From an uncultured Acidimicrobiales bacterium (GTDB lineage Bacteria; Actinomycetota; Acidimicrobiia; Acidimicrobiales; SZUA-35), in the NCBI GenBank assembly GCA_937922785.1, contig CALAJQ010000017.1, forward strand, positions 1-64,000: 64,000 nt of DNA. Direction: 5' to 3'. This document shows positions 18,964-27,503 of this stretch, in pieces. A program made the position numbers and the translations under genes. Within the stretch, counting starts at the first letter, position 1, and each line of letters starts with the position of its first letter. Below the pieces are notes generated by a model. It did no database searches and had not been told where the DNA came from. It saw only the letters and a program-made list of their open reading frames with translations.

Positions 18964-19260
18964 GTGGCATTGAGCGAACCTCAGTCCAGCCCGAGCTGGA
19001 CGTTCTTAACCAACCACACTCACGTTTTGATTGCCATCAGTCGTAATCCTGAGATTCGCCAGCGCGACGTTGCTGATCTAGTGGGCATCACTATTGGTGC
19101 AGTGCAACGAATCGTGCACGAGCTTGAACTCGGCGGCTACATAGAGAGCGAGCGGGTAGGGCGCCGCAATCGGTATCGGATCATTGATGACAAACCTCTG
19201 CGTCACCCGTTAGAGAGTCGCCACACGGTCCATGAACTGATCGAAGTGCTCGAGGAGTAG
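18964..19260 (+). CDS. Small winged-helix (MarR/ArsR-like) transcriptional regulator
   Basis: The 98-residue protein is little more than a winged helix. NPEIRQRDVADLVGITIGAVQRIVHELELGGYIESERVGRRNRYRI gives the HTH followed by the beta wing. A ligand-binding domain is absent. The GTG start is weakly signalled. It is divergent from the mrp operon and adjacent promoters overlap, so control of mrp or of itself is a reasonable inference. A RidA gene follows after 20 bases. Confidence 0.8.
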   Translation: MALSEPQSSPSWTFLTNHTHVLIAISRNPEIRQRDVADLVGITIGAVQRIVHELELGGYIESERVGRRNRYRIIDDKPLRHPLESRHTVHELIEVLEE

Positions 19261-19280
19261 CCGACTAGTAGCCTCGCTCC

Positions 19281-19637
19281 ATGTCAATAACGCGAATCGG
19301 TACCACTGAACGGGCAAGCAAGATCGTCATAAACAATGGGATCGTCTACCTGTCGGGTCAGGTTGCCGAAGATCCTGATGCTGATATTCAGGAACAGACA
19401 AGATCAACGCTTTCTCGTATCGATGCGGCTCTGACCGAGGCCGGGTCTGACAAAGAACATCTGCTGACGGTTTCAATCTTCGTTAGGGACATCGACAACC
19501 ACTTCGCTCTTATGAACGAGGTCTGGAATGATTGGGTGCCTACCGGTCACTCACCAGCTAGAGCGTGCGTCGAGGCTCACATGGCCCGGTCTGGGTTGCT
19601 AGTTGAGATCTGTGTGACAGCAGCAGTGGCCCAGTAG
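19281..19637 (+). CDS. RidA/YjgF/UK114-family protein
   Basis: The 118-residue protein shows the family features VYLSGQVAEDPDADIQEQTRSTLSRIDAALTEAGSDKEHLLTVSIFV and the ligand-binding Arg in HSPARACVEA. RidA proteins form trimers and hydrolyse reactive enamine/imine intermediates from PLP enzymes. Closely spaced after the regulator, so probably cotranscribed. Divergent members act in catabolic pathways, and true RidA activity is likely but not certain. Confidence 0.88.
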   Translation: MSITRIGTTERASKIVINNGIVYLSGQVAEDPDADIQEQTRSTLSRIDAALTEAGSDKEHLLTVSIFVRDIDNHFALMNEVWNDWVPTGHSPARACVEAHMARSGLLVEICVTAAVAQ

Positions 19638-19641
19638 AACC

Positions 19642-19675
19642 AGCGGTAGTAGAAGAGACTAGCGGTAGTAGAAGA
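19642..19675 (+). repeat. Short 15-base direct repeat before a nitroreductase gene
   Basis: AGCGGTAGTAGAAGA occurs at 19642-19656 and 19661-19675, a 19-base period. The second copy contains the first possible ATG of the following gene. It looks like replication slippage and may have created an alternative upstream start. Confidence 0.7.
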
Positions 19676-19704
19676 TGGGTCTGGAGTACGAGAAGGGTCC
19701 GGTT

Positions 19705-20487
19705 ATGAACTGGCAGACTCTTCTTAAGCTATGGAACGGCAGGCGGCAGCGCTCCCATGGGGCCGAACCTGACCGTGTGGCATCTTCTCAAGTTGCTGAT
19801 GGTGGTGTTGCTGATATAGGCAATGGCATGGCCGATCTGTATGAAACCATGAGCACTCTGCGAGCCGTCAGGCGTTTGCGGCCTGACCCAATCCCAGACG
19901 AAGTCCTAGAGCGCATTCTCCAAGCTGCTTGTTGGGCACCTACTGGCGGCAATCAGCAGCCTTGGCAAGTGGTTGTTGTTACCGATCCCGAGATCAAGCT
20001 GGCGTTGAAGAACATCTACGCGCCCGAATGGGAGAAGTACGCACAGAAGTTTCTTCACAATATTTCGGGCCTAGAAGGCGAGGCGTACGAGAAGTGGCTG
20101 AGGGTGGCTGACTCGGGTAACTATCTGGCCGAAAACCTCGAGAAGTCTCCTGCGATATTGGTGTTCTGCGCCAACCCAGCTGCGATGGCCATAACTGATG
20201 CCAAGCTGGACCGAGTTTCGATGGTGGGTGGTGGCTCGGTGTACCCAGCTGTGCAGAACCTGATGCTTGCATGTGTTGCCGAGGGATTGGGTTGCACGCT
20301 GACAACCTTGCATTGCCTGCGTGAGCCAGAGGTAAAAGATGTCCTGGGCGTGCCCGAGGGCTGGGCCACAGTTGCGTTGATTCCAATTGGGTACCCGGTA
20401 GGAAAAGGTCACGGACCGATCACACGCAAGCCGCCCTCGGCCATGGCCAGCAGGAATCGATTCGGCAATGCATGGGGCGGCGAGTGA
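19705..20487 (+). CDS. Nitroreductase-family FMN oxidoreductase
   Basis: The family core begins at MADLYETMSTLRAVRRLRPDPIPDEVLERILQAACWAPTGGNQQPWQ, with the FMN-contacting Arg residues and GGNQQPW. The helix PAVQNLMLACVAEGLGCTLTT follows. ATG 19705 has AGAAGGG eight bases upstream and is preferred to ATG 19675 from the track. The 35-45 residues before the core are unusual and lack conservation. Its end overlaps the sulfatase gene, suggesting cotranscription. Substrate unknown. Confidence 0.85.
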   Translation: MNWQTLLKLWNGRRQRSHGAEPDRVASSQVADGGVADIGNGMADLYETMSTLRAVRRLRPDPIPDEVLERILQAACWAPTGGNQQPWQVVVVTDPEIKLALKNIYAPEWEKYAQKFLHNISGLEGEAYEKWLRVADSGNYLAENLEKSPAILVFCANPAAMAITDAKLDRVSMVGGGSVYPAVQNLMLACVAEGLGCTLTTLHCLREPEVKDVLGVPEGWATVALIPIGYPVGKGHGPITRKPPSAMASRNRFGNAWGGE

Positions 20488-22694
20488 CGCGTCCAGATCC
20501 GCATTGGCCTGCTGCGGCGTCGGCTCCGAACGGAGCCCCAAACGTTCTTGTCATGATGTTGGACGACGTGGGCTTTGCCGATTTTGGTTGTTATGGCTCA
20601 GAGATAGACACGCCAAACATTGATTCTCTGGCCAAGCGCGGTCTGCGTTACACGGGCTTTCACACGACGGCCATGTGTTCAACGACTCGCGCGGCCTTGT
20701 TGACCGGGCGTAATCACCATTCGGTCGGCATGGGCTGCCTCGCCAATTTCGATTCGGGCTATGAGGGGTACCGAGGCAAGATCAGCCCTCATTCGCCGAC
20801 CTTGGCGGAGTTGCTAAGGCCCCACGGCTACCGCACCTACTACACGGGAAAGTGGCACTGCACTCCGCTAACTGAAACCGGACCAACCGGACCGTTCGAC
20901 GGATGGCCACTTGGCCGGGGGTTTGATCGCTTCTACGGCTTTCTGGACGCCGAGACCGATCAGTACTCGCCCGAGCTGGTTCGAGACAACACCCACATCG
21001 AGGCCCCTGGCAACTACGAGACGGGGTATCACTTCACCGAAGACATGTTCAGAGAAGCGATTGCGTTTCTAAAGGGCCATGTTGCCGGGGTGCCCGATTC
21101 GCCGTGGTTCCTTATGGCAATGCCAGGTGCTTGTCATGCGCCGCACCAAGCTCCTGCCGATTTGATTCACAAGTACGACAAGGTTTTTGCAAAAGGCTGG
21201 GATCGAACGCGAGCTGATCGTCGCAGAAACCAGATCAATCTGGGTCTGGTCCCTTCAGGAACTGTTCTGCCCGAACGCAACTTCGGCGTATCGCCCTGGG
21301 CCGATCACTCTGAAGACGAGCAGAAGCTGTTCACCAGACTCGCAGCTGCCTATGGGGCAATGCTCGAGCATGCGGACCAACATTTCGGTCGAGTCTTGGA
21401 CTTCCTGGAAGAGTCAGGCCAAATAGATAACACCCTCATCTTTGTTCTAAGTGACAATGGCGCAAGTCAGGAAGGCGGACCGCTTGGCTTCATAAACGCG
21501 ATGGGTCCGTACAACATGGTGAAGGAGGACTTAGCGAAGAAGATCTCCCGGATTGACGACATTGGCGGGCCCGAGAGCCACAGCAACTTCCCTTGGGGTT
21601 GGGCCATGGCAGCCAACACGCCCTTGAAACGTTACAAACAAAACACCCACGGCGGAGGAGTGCGAGACCCACTTGTTGTTTCAGGACCCGGTGTTTCTGT
21701 AGGTGAGATCAGGCACAACTTCTGCCATGTTTCGGATCTCGCGCCGACAGTAATGGCGGCCATCGGGTTGGAATCGGTACAGGGATTTGAAGGCCGAAGC
21801 TTCGCCTCGACCCTGGCCACCGAAGGCGAGACCGACAAACTCACTCAGTACTTTGAGATGTTCGGCCACCGAGGCATCTGGCATGACGGATGGAAGGCCG
21901 TAGCGTTCCACCCGCCTGGCACTTCCTTCGACGAAGACCAGTGGGAGCTCTACCACCTCGATGCCGATTTCAACGAGACGCGCGATCTTGCTGGAGATCA
22001 ACCTGAGCGCTTAGCGAATCTAAAGCGACTTTGGTGGGAAGAGGCTGAGAAGTACAAAGTGCTTCCGCTGGATGATCGCTTCGCTGAGCGATTTTCTGAG
22101 AATGCCGAACGGCATAGGGGCGAGCGTACGAACTACACGTTTTGGCAGGGCATGGGTCACGTGCCGTCTGAGGTAGCGCCAGACTTGAGAAGCCGGAGCT
22201 ACACGATTGCCGCCGAGGTCGAAATCCCCGATGGCGGAGCCGAGGGTGTGCTCATTGCTCATGGTGACGCAACTTGTGGATACTCACTATTTGTCAGAGA
22301 TGGCTTGCTGGTGCATGACATGAACATTGGTGGCAACCACCAACTGTTGGAATCGACGCTGCCGATACCAACTGGTGGCTCTTGTACGCTTGGGTTTCAG
22401 ATGCGACGAACTGATAAAGGTGGCCCCTACCCCCACGGCGTCGGAACCCTGACTATCGACGGACAGCCCGCAGGGGAAATGCATACCGATCAGATCTTCT
22501 GGTTGATGATCTCGTGGTCGGGCCTCGACATCGGCTTCGATCGAGGCACAACTGTGAGCGATTATGACAACACCGGAAGGTTCATAGGCCCGTTCTCGTT
22601 TACAGGCGTGCTTCGGAAAGTAACCGTTGAGCTCAACGATGATCAGCAACTTGATCATGAAGCGGTGGGGAACAACGAATTGGCTCGTGACTAA
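20472..22694 (+). CDS. Arylsulfatase (sulfatase family, S1-like)
   Basis: The 740-residue enzyme has the sulfatase N-terminus NVLVMMLDDVGFADFGCYGSEIDTPNID with metal-binding Asp residues. The modification site CSTTRAALLTGR has its Cys at 69. Further conserved parts are YYTGKWH, FVLSDNGAS and the C-terminal GHRGIWHDGWKAV. The length fits the long actinobacterial arylsulfatases with an extra C-terminal beta domain (residues about 580-740). The site reads C-x-T-x-R instead of the canonical C-x-P/A-x-R. No signal peptide is seen, so it is probably cytoplasmic. A formylglycine-generating enzyme is not in the window. GTG 20484 is an alternative start. Confidence 0.92.
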   Translation: MGRRVTRPDPHWPAAASAPNGAPNVLVMMLDDVGFADFGCYGSEIDTPNIDSLAKRGLRYTGFHTTAMCSTTRAALLTGRNHHSVGMGCLANFDSGYEGYRGKISPHSPTLAELLRPHGYRTYYTGKWHCTPLTETGPTGPFDGWPLGRGFDRFYGFLDAETDQYSPELVRDNTHIEAPGNYETGYHFTEDMFREAIAFLKGHVAGVPDSPWFLMAMPGACHAPHQAPADLIHKYDKVFAKGWDRTRADRRRNQINLGLVPSGTVLPERNFGVSPWADHSEDEQKLFTRLAAAYGAMLEHADQHFGRVLDFLEESGQIDNTLIFVLSDNGASQEGGPLGFINAMGPYNMVKEDLAKKISRIDDIGGPESHSNFPWGWAMAANTPLKRYKQNTHGGGVRDPLVVSGPGVSVGEIRHNFCHVSDLAPTVMAAIGLESVQGFEGRSFASTLATEGETDKLTQYFEMFGHRGIWHDGWKAVAFHPPGTSFDEDQWELYHLDADFNETRDLAGDQPERLANLKRLWWEEAEKYKVLPLDDRFAERFSENAERHRGERTNYTFWQGMGHVPSEVAPDLRSRSYTIAAEVEIPDGGAEGVLIAHGDATCGYSLFVRDGLLVHDMNIGGNHQLLESTLPIPTGGSCTLGFQMRRTDKGGPYPHGVGTLTIDGQPAGEMHTDQIFWLMISWSGLDIGFDRGTTVSDYDNTGRFIGPFSFTGVLRKVTVELNDDQQLDHEAVGNNELARD

Positions 22695-23208
22695 TAGCTC
22701 ACCTCACAGGATTGAACTTGGCACGGCCAGTCAGATCGCCCGGATCCAGGCTGTGGAGGTCCAGGCGGGCGAGCTGTTTCGTGGCATAGGGATGGAGGAA
22801 ATCGCCGATGCTGAACCTCCTTCAGCTGCATCGATACAAACTCACATCGATGCTGGGACGTTATGGGTAGCGATCGTGGACGAGGTCGTTGTCGGGTACT
22901 TAACGGCTTCGTCACTGGACGGCGAGGGCCACATTGACCAGGTCAGCGTTACCCCTCAGATGAGCGGCCGTGGAATCGGTACCGAGCTGATCTCCGAGGC
23001 GTGCCGCTGGGCTAGTGCCAATGGATTCAGTTCTATCTCGCTCACAACCTTTGCCGAAGTTCCCTGGAACGGCCTGCTGTATGGCAGGCGAGGCTTTGTT
23101 GAAGTTGAGCAGGCTGACTTGTCCGCCGAGCTTGCCAGAATCCGCGCCCAAGAGACGGCTGAGGGTCTGGATATAGCGCCTCGCATAGTCATGCGCCGGA
23201 TGTTGTAG
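22687..23208 (+). CDS. GNAT-family N-acetyltransferase
   Basis: About 173 residues with the GNAT motif A IDQVSVTPQMSGRGIGTELISEACRWASANGFSSISLTTFAEVPWNGLLYGRRGF. The track starts at 22627 inside the sulfatase. GTG 22687 overlaps the sulfatase stop by eight bases and starts directly before the conserved region, so I use it. The fold resembles small-molecule acetyltransferases (amine or antibiotic acceptors). The substrate is not predictable. Confidence 0.83.
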   Translation: MTNSSPHRIELGTASQIARIQAVEVQAGELFRGIGMEEIADAEPPSAASIQTHIDAGTLWVAIVDEVVVGYLTASSLDGEGHIDQVSVTPQMSGRGIGTELISEACRWASANGFSSISLTTFAEVPWNGLLYGRRGFVEVEQADLSAELARIRAQETAEGLDIAPRIVMRRML

Positions 23209-23220
23209 CTCAGGCCGGGG

Positions 23221-23922
23221 TTAGACCGCCAGGAAGTTCGTGTTTAGTAGCTCAGTGCTTTGGCCGGCCAAGGACCGGTCCGTTGCAACCAAATCGATTT
23301 GGCTGATGCCCTCACCACGCGCTCCGGCTTGAGTGAAGCGGATGTCGGCATCGTCGAGGCTGATGACTCCATCAATGGCGGGCCGGTCAACAATCGCCGC
23401 CCACGTTCTGCTTACTAGCTCGAGATCCTGCACTTGGATTTCGACCGCACTGATCGAGCTGAAGTTGACGGCGCCACTGTTTGTCCATTGGTCGCCAGCC
23501 CAAGGCCAAGCACTGGGCTCTTCGGTCTTGTCGATGGACAGTATCGCCCCGCCGTTGTCCTTCGGGTGGAGGTGAAGCCCCAAGACTCCCTCGCCCTGAG
23601 CTTCGAACACTGTTCGAATGTTGTTGTCTGAAAGTCGCCTTCGAAGCGACACCAGATCGTCCACCTGAAGAATGACCATGTAGCCGGTGTCACCGCCGCG
23701 CTTTTGGATATAGCGTCCGGCGGTCGTGTTGTCCTGTGTGGGTGAGACGATTTCCAGGAACTGATCACCAACAGCGAAAAGGCCGTTGTGTAGCCCGAAG
23801 TGGCCCACGCCGGGATCGCGAAAGCACACGCCAGCTCCGAGGTATCGGCTGAGCTGGGTCTCTGTGGTCTCTAGATCTGTGGCGGCAAGAGCGAGTTGGC
23901 GAAGTCGAAGCACAACAATCAA
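23221..23922 (-). CDS. VOC/glyoxalase-like protein, two modules
   Basis: The 233-residue protein has two VOC-like modules. The first begins LRQLALAATDLETTETQLSRYLGAG and includes FLEIVSP. The second has SISAVEIQVQDLELVSRTWAAIV. It resembles glyoxalase-like proteins often found with CoA or polyamine genes. It overlaps the end of the preceding deacetylase-like gene (TTGA), so translation is coupled. The start is TTG 23922 or GTG 23913. Function unknown. Confidence 0.7.
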   Translation of the reverse strand: MIVVLRLRQLALAATDLETTETQLSRYLGAGVCFRDPGVGHFGLHNGLFAVGDQFLEIVSPTQDNTTAGRYIQKRGGDTGYMVILQVDDLVSLRRRLSDNNIRTVFEAQGEGVLGLHLHPKDNGGAILSIDKTEEPSAWPWAGDQWTNSGAVNFSSISAVEIQVQDLELVSRTWAAIVDRPAIDGVISLDDADIRFTQAGARGEGISQIDLVATDRSLAGQSTELLNTNFLAV

Positions 23923-24947
23923 CCGAACCCGGTGAGGAACGCAGCGACATTGGTTCCAATGGCTTCAACTGCGTACCCGCCCTCTTGAACGACCACGGTT
24001 GGCAAGCCAAGGCCGGCAATCCGGGCCGCGATGACCGGATAGTCGCTTGTGTCTAGCAAGAACCGTGAAATCGGATCACCCTTGAACGTGTCTACCCCAA
24101 GTGACACGACTATGGCCTCGGCGCCGGAGTCGGCGATTCGGCCCAGCGCAAGATTTAGAGCAGCACCCCAGCTTTCAATTCCGGTTCCGTGGGGGAGCGG
24201 AAGGTTGAGATTCCAGCCGGCGCCGGCGCCGGTTCCTGTTTCGCCGGCGTGGCCCGCAAAGTAAGGAAACTCGACTTTGGGATCGGCATGAATTGAGGCA
24301 AACAATACATCGCTGCGTTCATAGAAGATCGATTGAGTCCCATTTCCGTGGTGATAATCGACGTCTAGCACCGCAACTCTTGAAGCGCCCTTATCAAGCA
24401 ATCGTTGGGCGGCAATCGCTGCGTTGTTTAGGTAGCAGTAGCCCCCAAACTGATCGACCCCGGCGTGGTGCCCAGGTGGTCGGCAAAGGCCAAACGCTGT
24501 GGGGTTTGGATCACTGGAGTTTATGACCGCGTCGGCGGCAGTCTGGGCGATCGCCGCAGCTTCGGATGCAGCGTTCCACGTGCCAGCAACGATCGAGCAA
24601 TCGGCAGCAAAGCTGTAGTAGCCAAGCTGGCCGATGAGGCTTTCTGGAATCGTCGAGTTCATGCCCCTCACTGGCCACGTGAAGCCAATCGCAGCACTTC
24701 CAGCATCGGGTTGCTCGGTCCAGCGACTCCAAGCTGTCTTCAAGAAGGTTATGTAGTCGGCGGAATGAACTCTGGTCAGGAGGTCACGGTCAAGAGTGTC
24801 AGGGGCAACGAATTCGTGCTCTGCTTCCATCAAGGCCGCGCTGATTAGATCGGCCCGATCGGGGCCATCCCAAGACTTTATGAGTTCCGAACCGGCTAGT
24901 TCGAGGCTGTGATGCTGGCGATGCACGTCTGAGCGAACAACCAACAT
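23919..24947 (-). CDS. Histone deacetylase-family / acetylpolyamine amidohydrolase-like enzyme
   Basis: The 342-residue protein has every hallmark of the arginase/deacetylase fold: CRPPGHHAG (tandem catalytic His), GGYCYLNNAAIAAQ, DVDYHHGNGTQ (zinc Asp and His), SIHADP and C-terminal VVQEGGYAVEAIG. Bacterial members remove acetyl groups from polyamines or other small amines. The zinc ligands (Asp, His, Asp in SLGVDTFKGDP) are present. It follows a STAS gene by three bases and is coupled to a VOC gene. Confidence 0.9.
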   Translation of the reverse strand: MLVVRSDVHRQHHSLELAGSELIKSWDGPDRADLISAALMEAEHEFVAPDTLDRDLLTRVHSADYITFLKTAWSRWTEQPDAGSAAIGFTWPVRGMNSTIPESLIGQLGYYSFAADCSIVAGTWNAASEAAAIAQTAADAVINSSDPNPTAFGLCRPPGHHAGVDQFGGYCYLNNAAIAAQRLLDKGASRVAVLDVDYHHGNGTQSIFYERSDVLFASIHADPKVEFPYFAGHAGETGTGAGAGWNLNLPLPHGTGIESWGAALNLALGRIADSGAEAIVVSLGVDTFKGDPISRFLLDTSDYPVIAARIAGLGLPTVVVQEGGYAVEAIGTNVAAFLTGFG

Positions 24948-24950
24948 CTC

Positions 24951-25247
24951 CTAGTCACTCAGGCCGAACGTTGCTAACAATCCGGTGATCTCCAGAATAC
25001 GTTTGACCGAGTCAGTAGGGTTCTTCAACACCAGCACAGCGCCGTCGCCCTCAAGCTCGGCTTTGATCTTTAGCACGGTGCTTATCCCTGAAGAGTCAAT
25101 AAAAGTCATCTGAGCCAGATCGACGGTGAGGGTGTCTCCCGATCGGGTGCCGCTGCGGAGCGCCTCAGCAAAGTCTGCACAGTTGTCAGCATCGACCTCG
25201 CCTATCACCGACGCACACCATCGGTCAGAAAACACCACTTGCATCAA
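24951..25247 (-). CDS. STAS-domain anti-sigma factor antagonist (RsbV/SpoIIAA-like)
   Basis: The 98-residue protein is a single STAS domain. The phosphorylatable Ser lies in QMTFIDSSGISTVLKI, the site used by RsbV/SpoIIAA. In partner switching, the unphosphorylated form binds the anti-sigma kinase and releases the sigma factor. Divergent from the sigF-like operon by 74 bases, it likely belongs to the same stress module as the three HATPase proteins and the sigma factor here. Confidence 0.88.
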   Translation of the reverse strand: MMQVVFSDRWCASVIGEVDADNCADFAEALRSGTRSGDTLTVDLAQMTFIDSSGISTVLKIKAELEGDGAVLVLKNPTDSVKRILEITGLLATFGLSD

Positions 25248-25321
25248 ACGCCCCTTGCTCTCAAATTCAACATGAGTCTAGCCACCGTCAGTGCTCACTA
25301 TTGGATGTAGATTGATGATCT

Positions 25322-25729
25322 ATGACTTCAAACTCTTCTGCCGGAGTGTCCAGCCAGGTCGACGGGGTTGTTCTTCGCTTTCCAGCCAAGCCGGGATATC
25401 TATCGTTGTGCAGGGTTAACGCGTCAACCGTCGGATCGATGTTGGGCTTTAACCTTGATGAATTGGATGACTTGCGACTAGCGGTCAACGAGTCAGTGAC
25501 TTGGCTGTTATTGGGGTCCGGGTCAGCGGAAGGCATCGTTGAACTTGAACTAGAGGGTTCCGATGGTGAGCTTCGATTGGTGGCCACTCGACATCAGGCC
25601 GGCTTAACTGATGAGCCCGTGGACGATCTCGTGGGCGCAATACTGGGCGCAACGGTCGATTCGTATGCAACTTCAAGCAGTACTGACCGCAGGCAGATGA
25701 GGTTCGCCAAGCGGGCTAGCTTCGAATGA
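25322..25729 (+). CDS. RsbW/anti-sigma-like protein with degenerate ATP-binding site
   Basis: The 135-residue protein has an RsbW-like layout: LRFPAKPGYLSLCRVNASTVGSMLGFNLDELDDLRLAVNESVTWLL. The N-box Glu and Asn are recognisable. The glycine-rich G1 box (DxGxG) that coordinates ATP is not seen, so kinase activity is doubtful. It overlaps the sigma gene by four bases and is cotranscribed, which supports a direct partner. It could be an anti-sigma that binds but does not phosphorylate. Confidence 0.75.
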   Translation: MTSNSSAGVSSQVDGVVLRFPAKPGYLSLCRVNASTVGSMLGFNLDELDDLRLAVNESVTWLLLGSGSAEGIVELELEGSDGELRLVATRHQAGLTDEPVDDLVGAILGATVDSYATSSSTDRRQMRFAKRASFE

Positions 25730-26472
25730 CCGAGGCGCGAGATCTCGAACGAGATCGGCTTTTCGCAAGATACTCAGACACCAAGATTGCCGCAGATAGA
25801 GATTCTCTACTGGCGTCGTACACGCCGCTGGCGAACTTCTTTGCCAATCGATACAGCAGGCGTGGTGTGGATCTTGAAGACCTGCGCCAAGTAGCTCAAC
25901 TCGGGCTCGTCGCTGCTCTGGATCGGTTCGATCCAGAGGTTGGCGTGAAGTTTGCAACCTTTGCTGGGCGAACCATAGATGGCGAACTCAAACGTTACTT
26001 TCGCGACAAGACCTGGGCCGTTCGCGTTCCTAGGTCACTCAAAGAGATTTCGGTCGAAGTTCGCGATGCCGCAGCACTTCTCACATCCGAGCTTGGGAAG
26101 TCTCCGACGGTACCCCAACTTGCCGAGGTAACCGGACACTCTGAGGATGTGGTGATCGAGGCGCTTGACGTTCAGTCGAGCGGCTACCGGGCTCACAGCC
26201 TGGAGGCCCCGGTTGGATCGGAGGACGGACTAACAATCGGTGATGGATTGGCGTCTGAGCGCCGTGAGATTGAGATTAGCGATATCAAGATGGCAGTTGA
26301 ATCGATGCTGTTGACCCTTGAAGATCGTGAACGCAGAATTCTGAAGTTGCGATTCTTCGAAGATAAGTCTCAACGCGAGATTGCCGACGAACTTGGAATC
26401 AGTCAAATGCACGTCAGCCGGATAATCAGAACCACGCTTGAAGGGCTCCGCACTGAACTTGACCCGTCCTAG
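25726..26472 (+). CDS. SigB/SigF-family RNA polymerase sigma factor
   Basis: The 248-residue protein has regions 2 (FFANRYSRRGVDLEDLRQVAQLGLVAALDRFDPEVGVKFATFAGRTIDGELKRYFRD), 3 and 4 (ILKLRFFEDKSQREIADELGISQMHVSRIIR). This layout and the neighbouring RsbW-like gene fit the SigB/F/G group of actinobacterial general stress sigmas. Expected promoters are GTTT-N15-GGGTA(T/C), and two such sites occur about 1 kb downstream. Start ATG 25726 overlaps the anti-sigma-like gene. Confidence 0.9.
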   Translation: MTEARDLERDRLFARYSDTKIAADRDSLLASYTPLANFFANRYSRRGVDLEDLRQVAQLGLVAALDRFDPEVGVKFATFAGRTIDGELKRYFRDKTWAVRVPRSLKEISVEVRDAAALLTSELGKSPTVPQLAEVTGHSEDVVIEALDVQSSGYRAHSLEAPVGSEDGLTIGDGLASERREIEISDIKMAVESMLLTLEDRERRILKLRFFEDKSQREIADELGISQMHVSRIIRTTLEGLRTELDPS

Positions 26473-26490
26473 GCCGACAATGCCTAGTGT

Positions 26491-26934
26491 TTAAACTTCC
26501 AGCGAGACCGCAACAGTTGTTGACCCGTTAGCAACCGAAACTGCGACCGACTTAGCTACTGCCCGAACGATCGCTAGGCCGCGACCTCTGTCCGATTCTT
26601 CAGGGGGCATAGCGGCTGGGGTTGCCTCGAAGGGTTTGCCTTCGTTGCTGACCGTCAACAGAAGCTGATCCTCTAATTGGGCCTCGACTTTTATCATCGA
26701 ACCACCAACGGCAGCCTCGCTGGCGTTGCTCGCAAGCTCGTTAGCAACTAGCAATAGGTCAGCGCGGATATGGCCTAAGCCGGCATCGTCGATCCATTGC
26801 CCAAGCGCGCCACGAACATCTTTTAGTTTCAGATCACTTGCGGCTACAGCGAACTCAAATGCGTCAGGCGCTGGCTGGGCGGTTGGCACCCCGAGATCGT
26901 AGTTGCTCAGGCTTTCGTTCAATAGGTCCGCCAT
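26491..26934 (-). CDS. HATPase anti-sigma kinase (RsbW-like) 1
   Basis: The 147-residue protein is a minimal HATPase_c domain: N-box LLVANELASNASEAAVGG and G-box SDRGRGLAIVRAVAKS. The catalytic Asn and Gly-rich loop are present, so ATP binding and Ser/Thr kinase activity are plausible. It overlaps the next upstream HATPase gene by 16 bases and shares its predicted SigF-type promoter. It may phosphorylate the STAS antagonist or bind the sigma factor. Confidence 0.85.
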   Translation of the reverse strand: MADLLNESLSNYDLGVPTAQPAPDAFEFAVAASDLKLKDVRGALGQWIDDAGLGHIRADLLLVANELASNASEAAVGGSMIKVEAQLEDQLLLTVSNEGKPFEATPAAMPPEESDRGRGLAIVRAVAKSVAVSVANGSTTVAVSLEV

Positions 26935-27410
26935 ACGACCACGCTTGTTCGCTTCGAGTCATGGCTTGCGACTGTGCCATCGGTTAGTTCACTGATAAGA
27001 GCCAGTCCCCGGCCCCGATCGCTTGAGTCACCGGCCGCCTCCGGCAGAGTCTTGGCAAGTGTCACCAAGTTCGCCTCGGCCTTGTTCTCCAGCTTGGGGT
27101 GTTCCCAAGTGCCAACGTTCAGAACTTCACAGCGAATCCTCTTATTGTCTGTCTCGGCCCGCTCTATCTCAACTCGGTCTATCTCAACTTCGACGATTAG
27201 TTCAGACGCTGGCGGGGCGGCATTCACCGCATTCGAAAGCAACTCGGTGATTATAAGGTCCCAACCTTCGGCTGGAGCTCCGATAAAGACCAACCAACGG
27301 GTCACCCACAGGCGGGCAGGGCTCAAGAAAGTCGTGTCCGAAGGGAACTTCAGTCTGAAGTTGCTGTCGGACTGACTCAACTGGATGCCGCTGTCCAAAG
27401 AGGTTGTCAC
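26919..27410 (-). CDS. HATPase anti-sigma kinase (RsbW-like) 2
   Basis: About 163 residues with an HATPase_c fold: LIITELLSNAVNAAPPASE (N-box) and SDRGRGLALISELTDG (G-box). The track starts at 27521, but a GTTT-N15-GGGTAC promoter lies at 27444-27420. The first start codon downstream is GTG 27410, giving a short or absent leader. The upstream part of the track is Cys/Phe-rich and unlike the family. The gene is first of a two-gene operon of near-paralogous kinases. Confidence 0.82.
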   Translation of the reverse strand: MTTSLDSGIQLSQSDSNFRLKFPSDTTFLSPARLWVTRWLVFIGAPAEGWDLIITELLSNAVNAAPPASELIVEVEIDRVEIERAETDNKRIRCEVLNVGTWEHPKLENKAEANLVTLAKTLPEAAGDSSDRGRGLALISELTDGTVASHDSKRTSVVVWRTY

Positions 27411-27419
27411 ATTGGGTAC

Positions 27420-27444
27420 GTACCCAGATGAAACAGTCCTAAAC
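27420..27444 (-). promoter_or_regulatory. SigB/SigF-type promoter for the HATPase pair
   Basis: On the minus strand, GTTT (27444-27441) and GGGTAC (27425-27420) are 15 bases apart, matching the actinobacterial SigB/SigF pattern. The -10 lies within a perfect 14-base palindrome TGGGTACGTACCCA at 27413-27426. Start GTG 27410 follows closely. Confidence 0.65.
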
Positions 27445-27503
27445 CTTGTTGCTAAGAAATCTTGCGAACAAAATGTGTAAGGAAATAGATTCTTCGCACA
27501 AAG

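Noticed and set aside
24465-24848. 127-residue plus-strand ORF over the deacetylase-like gene
   Set aside because: Antisense shadow of a conserved enzyme; no ribosome site or motif.
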